Shown here: one piece after another, positions 8,168-16,170 of the stretch | How the letters are laid out: each line of letters starts with the position of its first letter | How positions within the stretch are numbered: position 1 is the first letter of the stretch | Source of the DNA: an uncultured Acidobacteriia bacterium | GTDB lineage: Bacteria > Acidobacteriota > Terriglobia > Bryobacterales > Bryobacteraceae | Assembly: GCA_903925015.1 (NCBI GenBank) | Contig: CAIYDY010000335.1 | Location: 1-45,687, forward strand | Reading direction: 5' to 3' | DNA: 45,687 nt | The notes under the pieces: generated by a model | The model's input: the letters and a program-made list of their open reading frames with translations, nothing else | Databases searched by the model: none | Told to the model about the DNA's origin: nothing | Translations under genes and position numbers: made by a program

Positions 8168-8211
8168 CTTTCGGTCCTTCCCCTTTCGATGCTTTTCAGG
8201 GGTTAACCGCT

Positions 8212-8237
8212 TGTCTCACCTTATGGGGTCCACTCCA
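8212..8237 (-). repeat. IS3-type terminal inverted repeat, 5' end
   Basis: Read on the minus strand this begins TGGAGTGGACCCCATAAGG and continues TGAGACA, the pattern of IS3-family ends (TGxAxTGGACCCC...AGACA). It lies 45 bases upstream of the OrfA start, as expected. No partner copy was found down to 7600. Confidence 0.6.
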
Positions 8238-8404
8238 ATTGTCATCTCCCCGGCGTCGCCTTTCAACGTCTTCCGGGTTTTGCCGTTCCGGGAGTTGCCG
8301 CTGCCGTTACCAGCCGCATCATGCTCCCGAAACCCGACTTCTTTCTGAAACCCCACTTCGGGTCGCGATCAATTCGTCAAGTGTTTCTGTTCTGATTGCC
8401 ATTT
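8238..8404 (-). pseudogene. IS256-family transposase, N-terminal fragment
   Basis: A start with a good ribosome site (TAGGAGAA at about 8409-8416) gives MAIRTETLDELIA. After a frameshift the sequence continues GFREHDAAGNGSGNSRNGKT and RKTLKGDAGEMTI, the hallmark of IS256 transposases (GYEKHDPAGxxSGNSRNGKxxKTLKGDxGE). The gene has an internal deletion and frameshift and stops at the IS3 end. It is non-functional. Confidence 0.65.
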
Positions 8405-8490
8405 CGGTTCTCCTATCGTCTCGCCGTGCTTTTTGGAGAACCGCGTTTACAGCCACGGCACTCGCCATGCAGAACCTTCTTGCGAACCGC

Positions 8491-9660
8491 TTAGTCCCTG
8501 CCAAACCAAGCTTTCAAGACCTGGTACCCCAGTCCCTGCTTGGAGTAGGTATTGAAGAGGTCCGCCCGTTCCGCGTTGGCAATGATCACAATGGAGGCCC
8601 TCGTTCCCGGCAACAGGAGCGATAACAGCCGTGTACTGCCAATGTCACCTTGCCGCTCGATTACATGCAATTGAGGCGCGGTCACATCCGAATCGTATGC
8701 CCACGAGCCGAGTGCCTCGCCGTAGAGTTTGGGGTCCGCACGGAACATCGTCTCAGTGGCCTGAGCCGGAAGTAAGCGATGGTCCAGCAAGGCGGTGTTC
8801 CACTTTGCCACATCCAACGCACTTCCCAGCAGCGCACCAGCTGCGCCGTAGGTTGCCGGGTTCTGGACCGGGTCGGGCGATCCGTCCGCCGCGTACCCCT
8901 CGGCTGTCCGGGGAGCGCGGCTTGGGTTTGCCGGTGCCAGCGTCCAACTATGCAAGCCCAGCGGCCGAATCACACGTTCCCGTACAAGTTCGCCATAACT
9001 CTTGCCCGATAGCGATTCCAGCAATGCGCCGAGCACAAGATAGTCGCAGTTGTTGTACTCAAACTGCCCGCCCGGCTCCCTCTTCGGCGTGCCTGCGCAG
9101 AAGCGCAGCCCCGACTCCGACAGATCCCTAGCCGATGGAGCGGTCCGAAGATAAAAGGGTGGAACCTTGTCCTCCGGTCCGTCGCTCGGGTTGGGCAGCC
9201 CGGAGACATGGCTGAGCAACTGCCGGATCGTAACCCGTCCCACCCCTTCCGGCAGGGTTTTCAGGATGCTGCCAGCGGTCTGCTCCAACTGAATGCGGCC
9301 GGTGGAGACCTGTTGCATCACCAGCAACGCCGTCACTTGCTTCGTCAAGGACCCCAGCCGGAAGATTGTCCCTGGTCGCATGGGGGTCATCGTTTTCCGG
9401 TTGCTGAAACCGAGGGCCGACGCCAGCACTGTTTTGCCGTCGACGGTGATCACGGCGACGCCGTCGAAACGTCCTGCGCGGTGCGCGGCGGCGAAAACGT
9501 CGGCGAGTTTCGCCCGGTCCAGCTTTTGAGCCTGGACGGGAACGGCCAGTATTGCTGCAGCCAGGGTTGTTACCAGAAGAATCGTGGCAAAGCGGGACAC
9601 GGAAAAGCGGGGCACGACTGGTAGATGCTGCAGGCAAGCCGGTGATCCATCACTTCGCAA
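8491..9660 (-). CDS. Serine hydrolase, class C beta-lactamase/penicillin-binding fold
   Basis: The frame gives 389 residues from a TTG at 9660; GTG codons at 9631 and 9616 on the same frame are alternative starts just before the signal peptide (FATILLVTTLAAAILAVPVQ, then AQ). The mature part has the catalytic SxxK motif in FRLGSLTKQVTALL, the YxN motif in YNNCDYLVLGALLE, and a late GDIGSTRL segment in place of KTG. HVSGLPNP is also typical. This family includes esterases, peptidases and class C beta-lactamases acting in the periplasm. The substrate cannot be decided. It is a single gene next to the IS debris. Confidence 0.8.
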   Translation of the reverse strand: MRSDGSPACLQHLPVVPRFSVSRFATILLVTTLAAAILAVPVQAQKLDRAKLADVFAAAHRAGRFDGVAVITVDGKTVLASALGFSNRKTMTPMRPGTIFRLGSLTKQVTALLVMQQVSTGRIQLEQTAGSILKTLPEGVGRVTIRQLLSHVSGLPNPSDGPEDKVPPFYLRTAPSARDLSESGLRFCAGTPKREPGGQFEYNNCDYLVLGALLESLSGKSYGELVRERVIRPLGLHSWTLAPANPSRAPRTAEGYAADGSPDPVQNPATYGAAGALLGSALDVAKWNTALLDHRLLPAQATETMFRADPKLYGEALGSWAYDSDVTAPQLHVIERQGDIGSTRLLSLLLPGTRASIVIIANAERADLFNTYSKQGLGYQVLKAWFGRD

Positions 9661-9775
9661 GTGACATCAACCGCAAGCGGCGAGCCATCAACTTCCAGAC
9701 CATCCAGCCCGCCGCACACGATACAATGCCCAGTTGCGGCCAGCATTTGTCAAACCGGCCGGCTGCCCCAACCAT

Positions 9776-10534
9776 ATGAATACCCAAAAACTGCAGGGGC
9801 GCGTCGCCCTCGTCACCGGTGCCAGCCGCGGCCTCGGTCGTTCCATGGCGGCGGAACTCGCCCGCAACGGTGCCACCCTCGCGCTCGTAGCCCGCGAACC
9901 CGGCAAACTCGCCGAGGCCGCCGAGGAAATTCGCGCCATCGGAGGCATCGTGGAAACCTTCACAGCCGATATTTCCAAGGAGGATTCCGTCCTTGCGCTC
10001 GAAAAAGAGGTCTGCGCCAAGCTTGGTCGGGTCCAAATCCTGATCAACAACGCGGGTTACAACCAGCGCAAGAACCTCACCGACTTCACCTTCGACGAGT
10101 GGAGCGCCATCATGGACACCAACGTCACCGGTGTCTTCCTGATGTGCCGTGCTTTCCTACCCCACATGCAAGGCACCGGCTACGGGCGAATCCTCAATAT
10201 GGCCTCCATGATGGGGCGCGTCTCGCTCCCCCAGCGCGCCGCGTATTCCACCACCAAGTTCGCGGTCCGGGGCCTCACAACCGCGCTCGCCCTCGAAGTT
10301 GCCGCCGAGGGCATCACCGTCAACACCATCAGCCCCGGCCCGTTCGCCACCGAAATGAACGCCAAGGCGATCAACGACCCCGAGATGAACGCCTTCTTCG
10401 TCTCCCGCATCCCGGTTGGACGCTGGGGCAAGGTCGAGGAAATCGGCCCCCTCGCCGCCTTCCTTTGCTCCGACGATGCCGCCTTCATCACCGGCACGGA
10501 TATCCTGATCGACGGAGGCTGGTGTGCGCTCTAG
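9776..10534 (+). CDS. SDR-family NAD(P)-dependent oxidoreductase
   Basis: The protein has 252 residues. The ATG at 9776 is chosen because the Rossmann fold follows at once: TGASRGLG for cofactor binding, NNAG (in ILINNAGYNQR), a Ser in MASMMGRVSLP, and the catalytic pair in AYSTTKFA. IxPGPFATEM is the usual loop after the active site. The end, FITGTDILIDGGWCAL, is typical of 3-ketoacyl-ACP reductase or gluconate 5-dehydrogenase-like members. The gene overlaps the start of the downstream sugar-binding lipoprotein, which suggests a role in sugar or sugar-acid metabolism. Confidence 0.85.
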   Translation: MNTQKLQGRVALVTGASRGLGRSMAAELARNGATLALVAREPGKLAEAAEEIRAIGGIVETFTADISKEDSVLALEKEVCAKLGRVQILINNAGYNQRKNLTDFTFDEWSAIMDTNVTGVFLMCRAFLPHMQGTGYGRILNMASMMGRVSLPQRAAYSTTKFAVRGLTTALALEVAAEGITVNTISPGPFATEMNAKAINDPEMNAFFVSRIPVGRWGKVEEIGPLAAFLCSDDAAFITGTDILIDGGWCAL

Positions 10535-11489
10535 GATCTCAATCCTCGCCCTGTCTGCCCTCGCCTTCGTAAATGCCGGTTGCAACCGCCAGCAGCAACG
10601 CCGTGTGGCCGTGATCCCCAAGGGCACTGCCCACGTCTTCTGGCAATCCGTCCACGCCGGTGCCGTCGCCGCCGGGCGCGAGTTCAAGGTTGAAATCCTC
10701 TGGGACGGCCCCCCCAACGAAACCGATTACAGCCGCCAGCTCGAAATCTTCGATTCCATGCTGAACCGCCACGTGGACGGTGTGGTTGTCGCGGCGGCAG
10801 ACAAGACCACATTGAACGCCTCCCTCGCCCGGGCCGGGCGGGAAAAGACCCCGGTTGTCGTCTTCGATTCCGGCGTTGATTCCCAGGACTACATCTCCTT
10901 CGTGGCCACCAACAACTACAAGGCCGGACAAATGGCCGGTCGAAAACTCGGGGAACTATTGGGAGGCAAGGGTACCGTCGCCATGATCCAGAACGCCCCC
11001 GGCAGCTTTTCCACCATGGAGCGCGAGCGCGGCTTCAAGGATGCCATCTCGCAGGAATTCAAGGGAATTGAGTTCGTGGCCGAGCAGTACAGCATGTCCA
11101 ACCGTGCCAAGGGCATGTCCGCAACCGAAAACATTCTTACAGCGCACCCCAAGTTGGACGGACTGTTCGCCTCGTCCGAACCTTCAGCCGTCGGTGCCGC
11201 GCAAGCCGTCAAGTCCAGGGGTTTGACCGGAAAACTGAAGTTCGTCGGTTTTGATGCCAGCGAAGGAATGTTGGAGGACCTGACCGGCGGCGTCTTCGAC
11301 GCCCTCGTCGTCCAGGATCCCTTCCGCATGGGCTACGAGGCGGTCAAAGCCGTGGTGGACAAGCTTGACGGCAAGGCTCCGGAGCGCCAAATCGACCTGC
11401 CCGCCGTTACCGTCGTCAAAAGTGACCTCGAAAAGCCGGACATCAAGCAGCTCCTCCACCCGGACCTGAAGAAATACCTGGGCCAGTAG
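10524..11489 (+). CDS. Sugar-binding periplasmic lipoprotein (RbsB-like)
   Basis: The protein has 321 residues from a GTG at 10524, with GGAGG at 10514-10518 inside the upstream dehydrogenase gene. A lipoprotein signal (ISILALSALAFVNAGC) places Cys19 as the lipidated residue. The mature protein is a Peripla_BP_4 fold: VAVIPKGTAHVFWQSVHAGA, DGVVVAAADKTTL, VVFDSGVDS, and GLFASSEPSAVGAAQAV. Relatives deliver ribose, allose or similar sugars to an ABC importer. No permease or ATPase gene for such an importer is nearby. It overlaps the dehydrogenase gene by 11 bases and the convergent MFS gene by 47. Confidence 0.85.
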   Translation: MRSRISILALSALAFVNAGCNRQQQRRVAVIPKGTAHVFWQSVHAGAVAAGREFKVEILWDGPPNETDYSRQLEIFDSMLNRHVDGVVVAAADKTTLNASLARAGREKTPVVVFDSGVDSQDYISFVATNNYKAGQMAGRKLGELLGGKGTVAMIQNAPGSFSTMERERGFKDAISQEFKGIEFVAEQYSMSNRAKGMSATENILTAHPKLDGLFASSEPSAVGAAQAVKSRGLTGKLKFVGFDASEGMLEDLTGGVFDALVVQDPFRMGYEAVKAVVDKLDGKAPERQIDLPAVTVVKSDLEKPDIKQLLHPDLKKYLGQ

Positions 11490-12654
11490 GCCTAGCCCCC
11501 CAGCCCCACCATGCGGTGGCGGCCAGGAACATCTGGACCGCCACCAGCAGTACCACGCACCCCGTCCAGCCATAGGCATCCCAGATCCATGCCGGACCGG
11601 TCGATCCAAAGCTCCCCCCGGTGTAGTAAAAGCTGACGTACATCCCTACCGCCAGCGCCCGCGCGTGCCCTGCCACCACCCCGACGTGGCTCACCGCGGC
11701 CGAATGCGCGATGAAGACGCCGCAGCTCCCCAGTGTCAGCCCCAACAGGATTGTGGGCACTGTGGGCACCAATGTAGCCAGCGCCCCAAGCACACCCAGG
11801 ACCGTGGCGGCCAACACCACTGGACGGTGCCCGTACCGGTCGATTGCCCGGCCAGCTGTCGGAGTCACCGCCGCCCCCGCCAGATAAACAAAGAAGATCG
11901 CCCCCAGTTGCCCCGGACTCAACCGGAACGGCGGGTCCGCCAGATGGAACGTGGCATAGGTGAACAGGGCGATCATTGTGAAAAGCACGCAGAAGCCGGA
12001 AACGAATGTGGCCAGCAACCGCCGGTTCTTCAGATGCTCCCAGGCGGGCCGCAGCACTTCCGAACATCCGGCCACTGTGGCCCGTTCCGGCGGCAGCCCG
12101 CGCGCGATGAGCCAGGAGATCAACAGGCTCGCTGTGCCTACGATCACGAAGATCCAAGGCCAGGCGAGAAACTCCGCCACTGTTCCCGACACCATCCGAC
12201 CGCCGAAACCGCCCAGGATTGTTCCGCTGACGTAGGCGCCCACCGCCGATGCCGCCCGTTCCTTCGGCCACTCGTCGTTGATGTAGGCCACCGTCACCGC
12301 GAACACCCCCGGCGTGGCCAAACCTTGGAGAAAGCGCCAGAAGACCAGCCATTCGAGGCTCCCAGCGGTTGCAGAGAGGATCGTCGTCAGGCTCAGCACT
12401 ACGGCCGACCACACAATGACCCGCCGCCGCCCCAACCGGTCCGAAATCACCCCCGCGAACGGAGCCGCAATCGCGACCCCGAACGTGGCGGCAGTAACCG
12501 TCAAACTGACCCCTGCCTTGCTCGCGTGGAAGATCCTGGCCAGCAGGGGCAGAATCGGCTGCGTCACAAAGAGGTTGAAGAACGCGCAGAAGCCGGCCAG
12601 CATTACCGGCGTGGTTCTGGGTGGGCCAACGGGCTTGTGGGTGGATGTCGGCAA
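11443..12654 (-). CDS. MFS transporter (YnfM-like efflux family)
   Basis: About 403 residues with 12 hydrophobic helices. The motif DRLGRRRVI follows helix 2, as is usual in the Major Facilitator Superfamily, and DRYGHRPVVL is the repeat in the second half. FVTQPILPLLARIF in helix 1 resembles YnfM and arabinose-efflux relatives. The TTG at 12654 is preferred because it gives a normal length; an ATG at 12603 would begin inside helix 1. The open frame upstream overlaps the divergent J-like/LRR gene and is ignored. Its 3' end overlaps the sugar-binding gene. The substrate is unknown. Confidence 0.8.
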   Translation of the reverse strand: MPTSTHKPVGPPRTTPVMLAGFCAFFNLFVTQPILPLLARIFHASKAGVSLTVTAATFGVAIAAPFAGVISDRLGRRRVIVWSAVVLSLTTILSATAGSLEWLVFWRFLQGLATPGVFAVTVAYINDEWPKERAASAVGAYVSGTILGGFGGRMVSGTVAEFLAWPWIFVIVGTASLLISWLIARGLPPERATVAGCSEVLRPAWEHLKNRRLLATFVSGFCVLFTMIALFTYATFHLADPPFRLSPGQLGAIFFVYLAGAAVTPTAGRAIDRYGHRPVVLAATVLGVLGALATLVPTVPTILLGLTLGSCGVFIAHSAAVSHVGVVAGHARALAVGMYVSFYYTGGSFGSTGPAWIWDAYGWTGCVVLLVAVQMFLAATAWWGWGARPTGPGISSGPGGGAA

Positions 12655-12699
12655 TCGGCGCGGGAAATTCCAGCTTAAACCGTTTGCTATCTTGAACCA

Positions 12700-14247
12700 G
12701 TGAATTCCTCGGTCGGTCAACTGGAGCTCGCCTTGCTGCGGGCCAACCTCCACACTTTCGAACGCCGCTTCTACGATCTCCTCGGCCCCCGGTATATCCA
12801 GCTCGATGAAGCCCGTGCCCAGGCTGCCCAGCTCCGCTCGAAGTACTTTCCCACGGCCCATAAGGACGCCATCACCGCCCGGCAGCTGGTTCGCCAGTCC
12901 ACCGAGGAGTGCACCAACGCCTCCCACCGCCCGCCCGCTGACCCTGACAAGCTGAAAAAGCTACAGCGCGAGCTCGCCCGAGCCTTCCACCCGGATCTCG
13001 AAACCGACCAGGCACGCCGCGCCGTCCGCGAACGCCTCATGGTGGAGGTCAACCTGGCCTACGCCGATGCCGACATCCGGCGCCTGCGTCTGCTGGAAGG
13101 CGCGCTCGTCCGCGATGAAATCGGCGACGCAGCCCAGGATCTCGCCGCTCTCGCCGCATCGCCGATCAACGAACTGCGCGAGCGCGTCGAATACGCAGCA
13201 AGACATGACAAGGACTTGCTGAAGCAGCTTTCGAGCTACCTTCTGAAGCATATTGAGGAGGCCTTCAAGTCCGGTCCCCGCCTTCTCCCCCAGACCGTGC
13301 ACTACCCCAACCTTGTGGAACGCGCCCGCGCCGACCTGCAGGTGTTCTCGCACGCACGCCAGCTCCCGTTCCCGGAATTGCGGACCATGGGCGAAATCTC
13401 CATTCGGCCCATTCGCGATATCGATACGCCCGCAACCGTTGTCGGCCAGGCCAAGGGGCTGGTCAACATCCCGCACGGCAAGGCCGTTATCCTGCGAATT
13501 TCCAGCCAGTGCAAGGATTTGAAGGCCTTGGACCGTCTCGATCCGGGCGACCTTCAGGGCCTGATCGACGAATGGCCGGACTTCGTCAACTTCGGCGACG
13601 AGGATATCCAGCCCCTCGCCCGGTTCCGTGGCCTCGAAGTGATTTCCCTGGGACGGACCGAAATTACCGGCCGCGTTTTTGACAAGTTCCCAACCCTGCA
13701 CGAACTCCGGGTCCTGATCCTCGACGAAACGCAGTTCGACGATGCGGGCCTGATGCGGCTGGAGGAGTGTGTCTGGATGCAGCGACTCGACCTCAGCTTC
13801 ACCCAGGTCACTGGAACCGGCGTCCGGGCGATCCACAATATGACGGCCCTGCGCGAATTGAACCTTTACGGCACGGACACCCACGATGCCGACCTGTTCG
13901 TACTGGACAAGATTCCAGGTTTGCGAAGTCTGAACCTGGGTCTCACCAGCGCCTCGGATGGTTGTGCCCAGCATTTGCGGCATCTCAACCATTTGGAGGT
14001 GCTGAACCTGGGCGGCACCAAGATCACGGATGGGATTCTCGATACTGTTGTGAATCTCCCTGCGCTACGGGAACTGGTGCTGTGGGAAACGGCGATCACT
14101 GACGACGGCTTGGACCGCATCAGCCAAATTCCCACGTTGGAGTACGTGGATGTGGACCAGACGCAGGTGACGCCCGAGGCGCTCCGGGCATTCCGCCCTT
14201 CACGGCCGGACGTCAAACTCCCGGTCGACATCTGGGCCGAATCTTAG
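12700..14247 (+). CDS. J-domain-like / leucine-rich repeat protein
   Basis: The protein has 515 residues from a GTG at 12700. The N-terminal third is helical and includes KLQRELARAFHPDL with an HPD triad at 97-99, then a helix with VEVNLAYADADIRRL, resembling helices II and III of a J-domain. Residues 160-290 have no recognised family. From about 300 the protein has around nine leucine-rich repeats of 23-25 residues (for example LEVISLGRTEITGRVFDKFP, LRELNLYGTDTHDADLF, LEVLNLGGTKITDGIL). There is no signal peptide. If the J part is real it would recruit a DnaK chaperone, with the LRR part binding a client. That role is inference. Confidence 0.7.
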   Translation: MNSSVGQLELALLRANLHTFERRFYDLLGPRYIQLDEARAQAAQLRSKYFPTAHKDAITARQLVRQSTEECTNASHRPPADPDKLKKLQRELARAFHPDLETDQARRAVRERLMVEVNLAYADADIRRLRLLEGALVRDEIGDAAQDLAALAASPINELRERVEYAARHDKDLLKQLSSYLLKHIEEAFKSGPRLLPQTVHYPNLVERARADLQVFSHARQLPFPELRTMGEISIRPIRDIDTPATVVGQAKGLVNIPHGKAVILRISSQCKDLKALDRLDPGDLQGLIDEWPDFVNFGDEDIQPLARFRGLEVISLGRTEITGRVFDKFPTLHELRVLILDETQFDDAGLMRLEECVWMQRLDLSFTQVTGTGVRAIHNMTALRELNLYGTDTHDADLFVLDKIPGLRSLNLGLTSASDGCAQHLRHLNHLEVLNLGGTKITDGILDTVVNLPALRELVLWETAITDDGLDRISQIPTLEYVDVDQTQVTPEALRAFRPSRPDVKLPVDIWAES

Positions 14248-14759
14248 CGGCCCGATTCCTGAAAGGCAATGCGCCTGGCGTAGACCGGGGTGTTGGCCAG
14301 AGCCAGTCCCCAAAGTACGTGTCCGACACGGATCTGCATGTCAGGGGCGTAAATCCCGATGATCGGTGCTACGGATTTCACCAGCATCCCGAATACCATC
14401 GTGTGCAGGATCAGACCGGTCAGTACTCCGCAAAGGGCTAGAACACGATAGCCCTCTGTTTTCCCGAAGAAGCCCACCAACTGGCCCCAAGCCGCTCCCG
14501 CCAAGCCGTAGGTGAAGATTAGGAACGCCATGCCCGACCAAGAGTCCGGGTGGTAGTAATTCCGGTACGCGTTTGGGCCGTGGAACAGGATTGAGAACAG
14601 GTTGATCGGCAGCCATGCCGAACGGCCGACTGCGACGGAGCACAGAACGAGCCACCCGACCATCGCCAGGGTTCCGAGGACACCCGCCTGCAAGCCCGCC
14701 AACGTGAAGTGGAAATGCTCGCCGTGGCGAAGGCGGTCGTCCAGCGTCGCGTCGTCCAT
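14244..14759 (-). CDS. Four-helix membrane protein, unknown
   Basis: The protein has 171 residues with about four membrane helices (LAMVGWLVLCSVAV, GMAFLIFTYGLAGAAWG, VLALCGVLTGLILHTMVFGM, VGHVLWGLALANTPVY). It begins with a polar HGEHFHFTLAG segment. No family was recognised. It lies 12 bases after the argA-like gene and so is the last gene of the arginine operon, but the sequence gives no link to arginine. It overlaps the convergent LRR gene by four bases. Confidence 0.65.
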   Translation of the reverse strand: MDDATLDDRLRHGEHFHFTLAGLQAGVLGTLAMVGWLVLCSVAVGRSAWLPINLFSILFHGPNAYRNYYHPDSWSGMAFLIFTYGLAGAAWGQLVGFFGKTEGYRVLALCGVLTGLILHTMVFGMLVKSVAPIIGIYAPDMQIRVGHVLWGLALANTPVYARRIAFQESGR

Positions 14760-14771
14760 TTCTTGAGGCTA

Positions 14772-15383
14772 TCAGTTGGAGGTATGGCGCACGGTTGGCA
14801 GCAGCACCACCATGCCGCCGTCGACACCCAGCACCGGCGGCAGCGTCTGCTGCCGTTGTTCCCAGCGTTGCGGACGCAGGATTCGCAGGACCGCGATTTC
14901 GTCGCAGTTGTGGAACTTTGCGCAGCGCAGGCAGTCCTTCCACGCCTTGAGCGGCAGTTCCCCGCGCTCCACCTCGTTGAATCCGACCTTGGCGAAGAAG
15001 CCGGGCACGTAGGTGAAGGCAAATGCGGCGTCGAGTCCGTACATCTTGGCCTCGTACACGAGCGATTCCACGATCAGGCGGCCGATCCCCGCTGTCTTGT
15101 GGCTTTCCGCAACCGCGAGGGACCGGATTTCCCCGATCTGGGGGGAATAGAAGTGGAGCGCTCCGCACCCCGCCAGCCGGTTGCCGTCGTAGGCGACCAT
15201 GAAGTCGCGCATGTTCTCGGACAGCTCGAATTCGGTCCTCGGCAGCATGATGCCGCGCGCGGCGTAGCCGTTGATCAGATCGAGCAGGTTCGGAATGTCC
15301 TGCATTGAGGCTTTGCGGACTTCGATGTTCTTATTGGACGTGGTCGCCGGGGCCACCATGTCGAGTGTTAGCCCGGAAATCAT
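14772..15383 (-). CDS. argA: GNAT N-acetyltransferase, likely N-acetylglutamate synthase
   Basis: The protein has 203 residues. Its start ATG overlaps the argB stop (ATGA at 15380-15383). The GNAT acetyl-CoA motif is ESHKTAGIGRLIVESLVYEA, preceded by IGEIRSLAVAE; FTYVPGFFAKVGFNEVERGE and CLRCAKFHNCDE are typical of the short, stand-alone N-acetylglutamate synthases found next to argB and argC. It would acetylate glutamate with acetyl-CoA to begin arginine synthesis. The short form lacks the kinase-like regulatory domain of E. coli ArgA. Translation is coupled to argB. Confidence 0.75.
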   Translation of the reverse strand: MISGLTLDMVAPATTSNKNIEVRKASMQDIPNLLDLINGYAARGIMLPRTEFELSENMRDFMVAYDGNRLAGCGALHFYSPQIGEIRSLAVAESHKTAGIGRLIVESLVYEAKMYGLDAAFAFTYVPGFFAKVGFNEVERGELPLKAWKDCLRCAKFHNCDEIAVLRILRPQRWEQRQQTLPPVLGVDGGMVVLLPTVRHTSN

Positions 15384-16153
15384 GCCGCCACCACTTTCGT
15401 TCCAACCGATTCGCCCGCGAAAACGCGCGAGACGATCCCGGCATCGGAACCGCGCACGATCCGCACCTCGCCCACGCCTCCCAACACGGCCTCGCAAGCT
15501 GCGTTGAGCTTCGCTTGCATGCCGCCTGTGGCCACCCCTGTTTCGATCAGGCTGCGGCAATCGGCCACGGTCAGCGTCGGGATGATGGTTTTCGAGCCAT
15601 CGAGTACGCCGGGAACGTCGGTCAGAAACACCAACCGGTCCACGGTCCAACCGGAAGCCACGGCGACGGCCATGGAATCGCCGTTCACGTTGAAGACTTC
15701 GCCCTGTGCGCCGCCCGCCACGCACGCCACAACAGGTACAAATCCGTTGGACGAAAGCGCGTTCAAGACACTCGGGTCGGAGGAAACAACCTTGCCGACA
15801 AATCCCAGTGCAGGATCGAGTTGTACTGCGGTTGCCAAGCCCGAATCAATGCCCGTGAGGCCGACAGCACGGGCACCTGCCGCGCAAAGCGCCGCAACAA
15901 GCTGGGTGTTGACCGACCCGGCCAAGACCTTCATGACCGCGTCGATAGTTTCATCCGTTGTCACCCTGAGGCCGCCGACAAACGTGCTTTGGATGCCGCG
16001 TTCGTCCAGAAACCGGGTCATCTGCTTGCCGCCGCCGTGCACGACCGAAACCGCGACGCCGCTGGCCGAAAGCTCCGCAAGCTGCCGCGCGATGTCGTGG
16101 CGCGACGCCGGGTCGTCCAGCAGACTCCCGCCGATTTTTACCAATGCCTTCAT
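15380..16153 (-). CDS. argB: Acetylglutamate kinase
   Basis: The protein has 257 residues of the amino-acid kinase fold. KIGGSLLDD is the phosphate-binding start, VVHGGGKQMTRFLD the glycine-rich substrate loop, FNVNGDSMAVAVA the GD motif, and LVFLTDVPGVLDG the nucleotide site; GGMQAKLNAA has the Lys that helps transfer phosphate. It phosphorylates N-acetylglutamate in the second arginine step. There are 17 bases to argC upstream, and the stop overlaps the acetyltransferase start. Confidence 0.9.
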   Translation of the reverse strand: MKALVKIGGSLLDDPASRHDIARQLAELSASGVAVSVVHGGGKQMTRFLDERGIQSTFVGGLRVTTDETIDAVMKVLAGSVNTQLVAALCAAGARAVGLTGIDSGLATAVQLDPALGFVGKVVSSDPSVLNALSSNGFVPVVACVAGGAQGEVFNVNGDSMAVAVASGWTVDRLVFLTDVPGVLDGSKTIIPTLTVADCRSLIETGVATGGMQAKLNAACEAVLGGVGEVRIVRGSDAGIVSRVFAGESVGTKVVAA

Positions 16154-16170
16154 TGAAACAATGCCTTCAT

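Larger units (their letters stand above)
7841..8404 (-). mobile_element. Nested IS remnants: IS3-family end inserted in an IS256-family gene
   Basis: The right part (8238-8404) is the start of an IS256-type transposase gene. It breaks off exactly where an IS3-type terminal repeat begins (8237). The left part carries the first half of an IS3-family OrfA. Neither element is complete: OrfB, the second IS3 end and the IS256 catalytic domain are absent. The block lies between the GH3 and serine hydrolase genes. Between 7623 and 7840 nothing recognisable is left. Confidence 0.65.
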
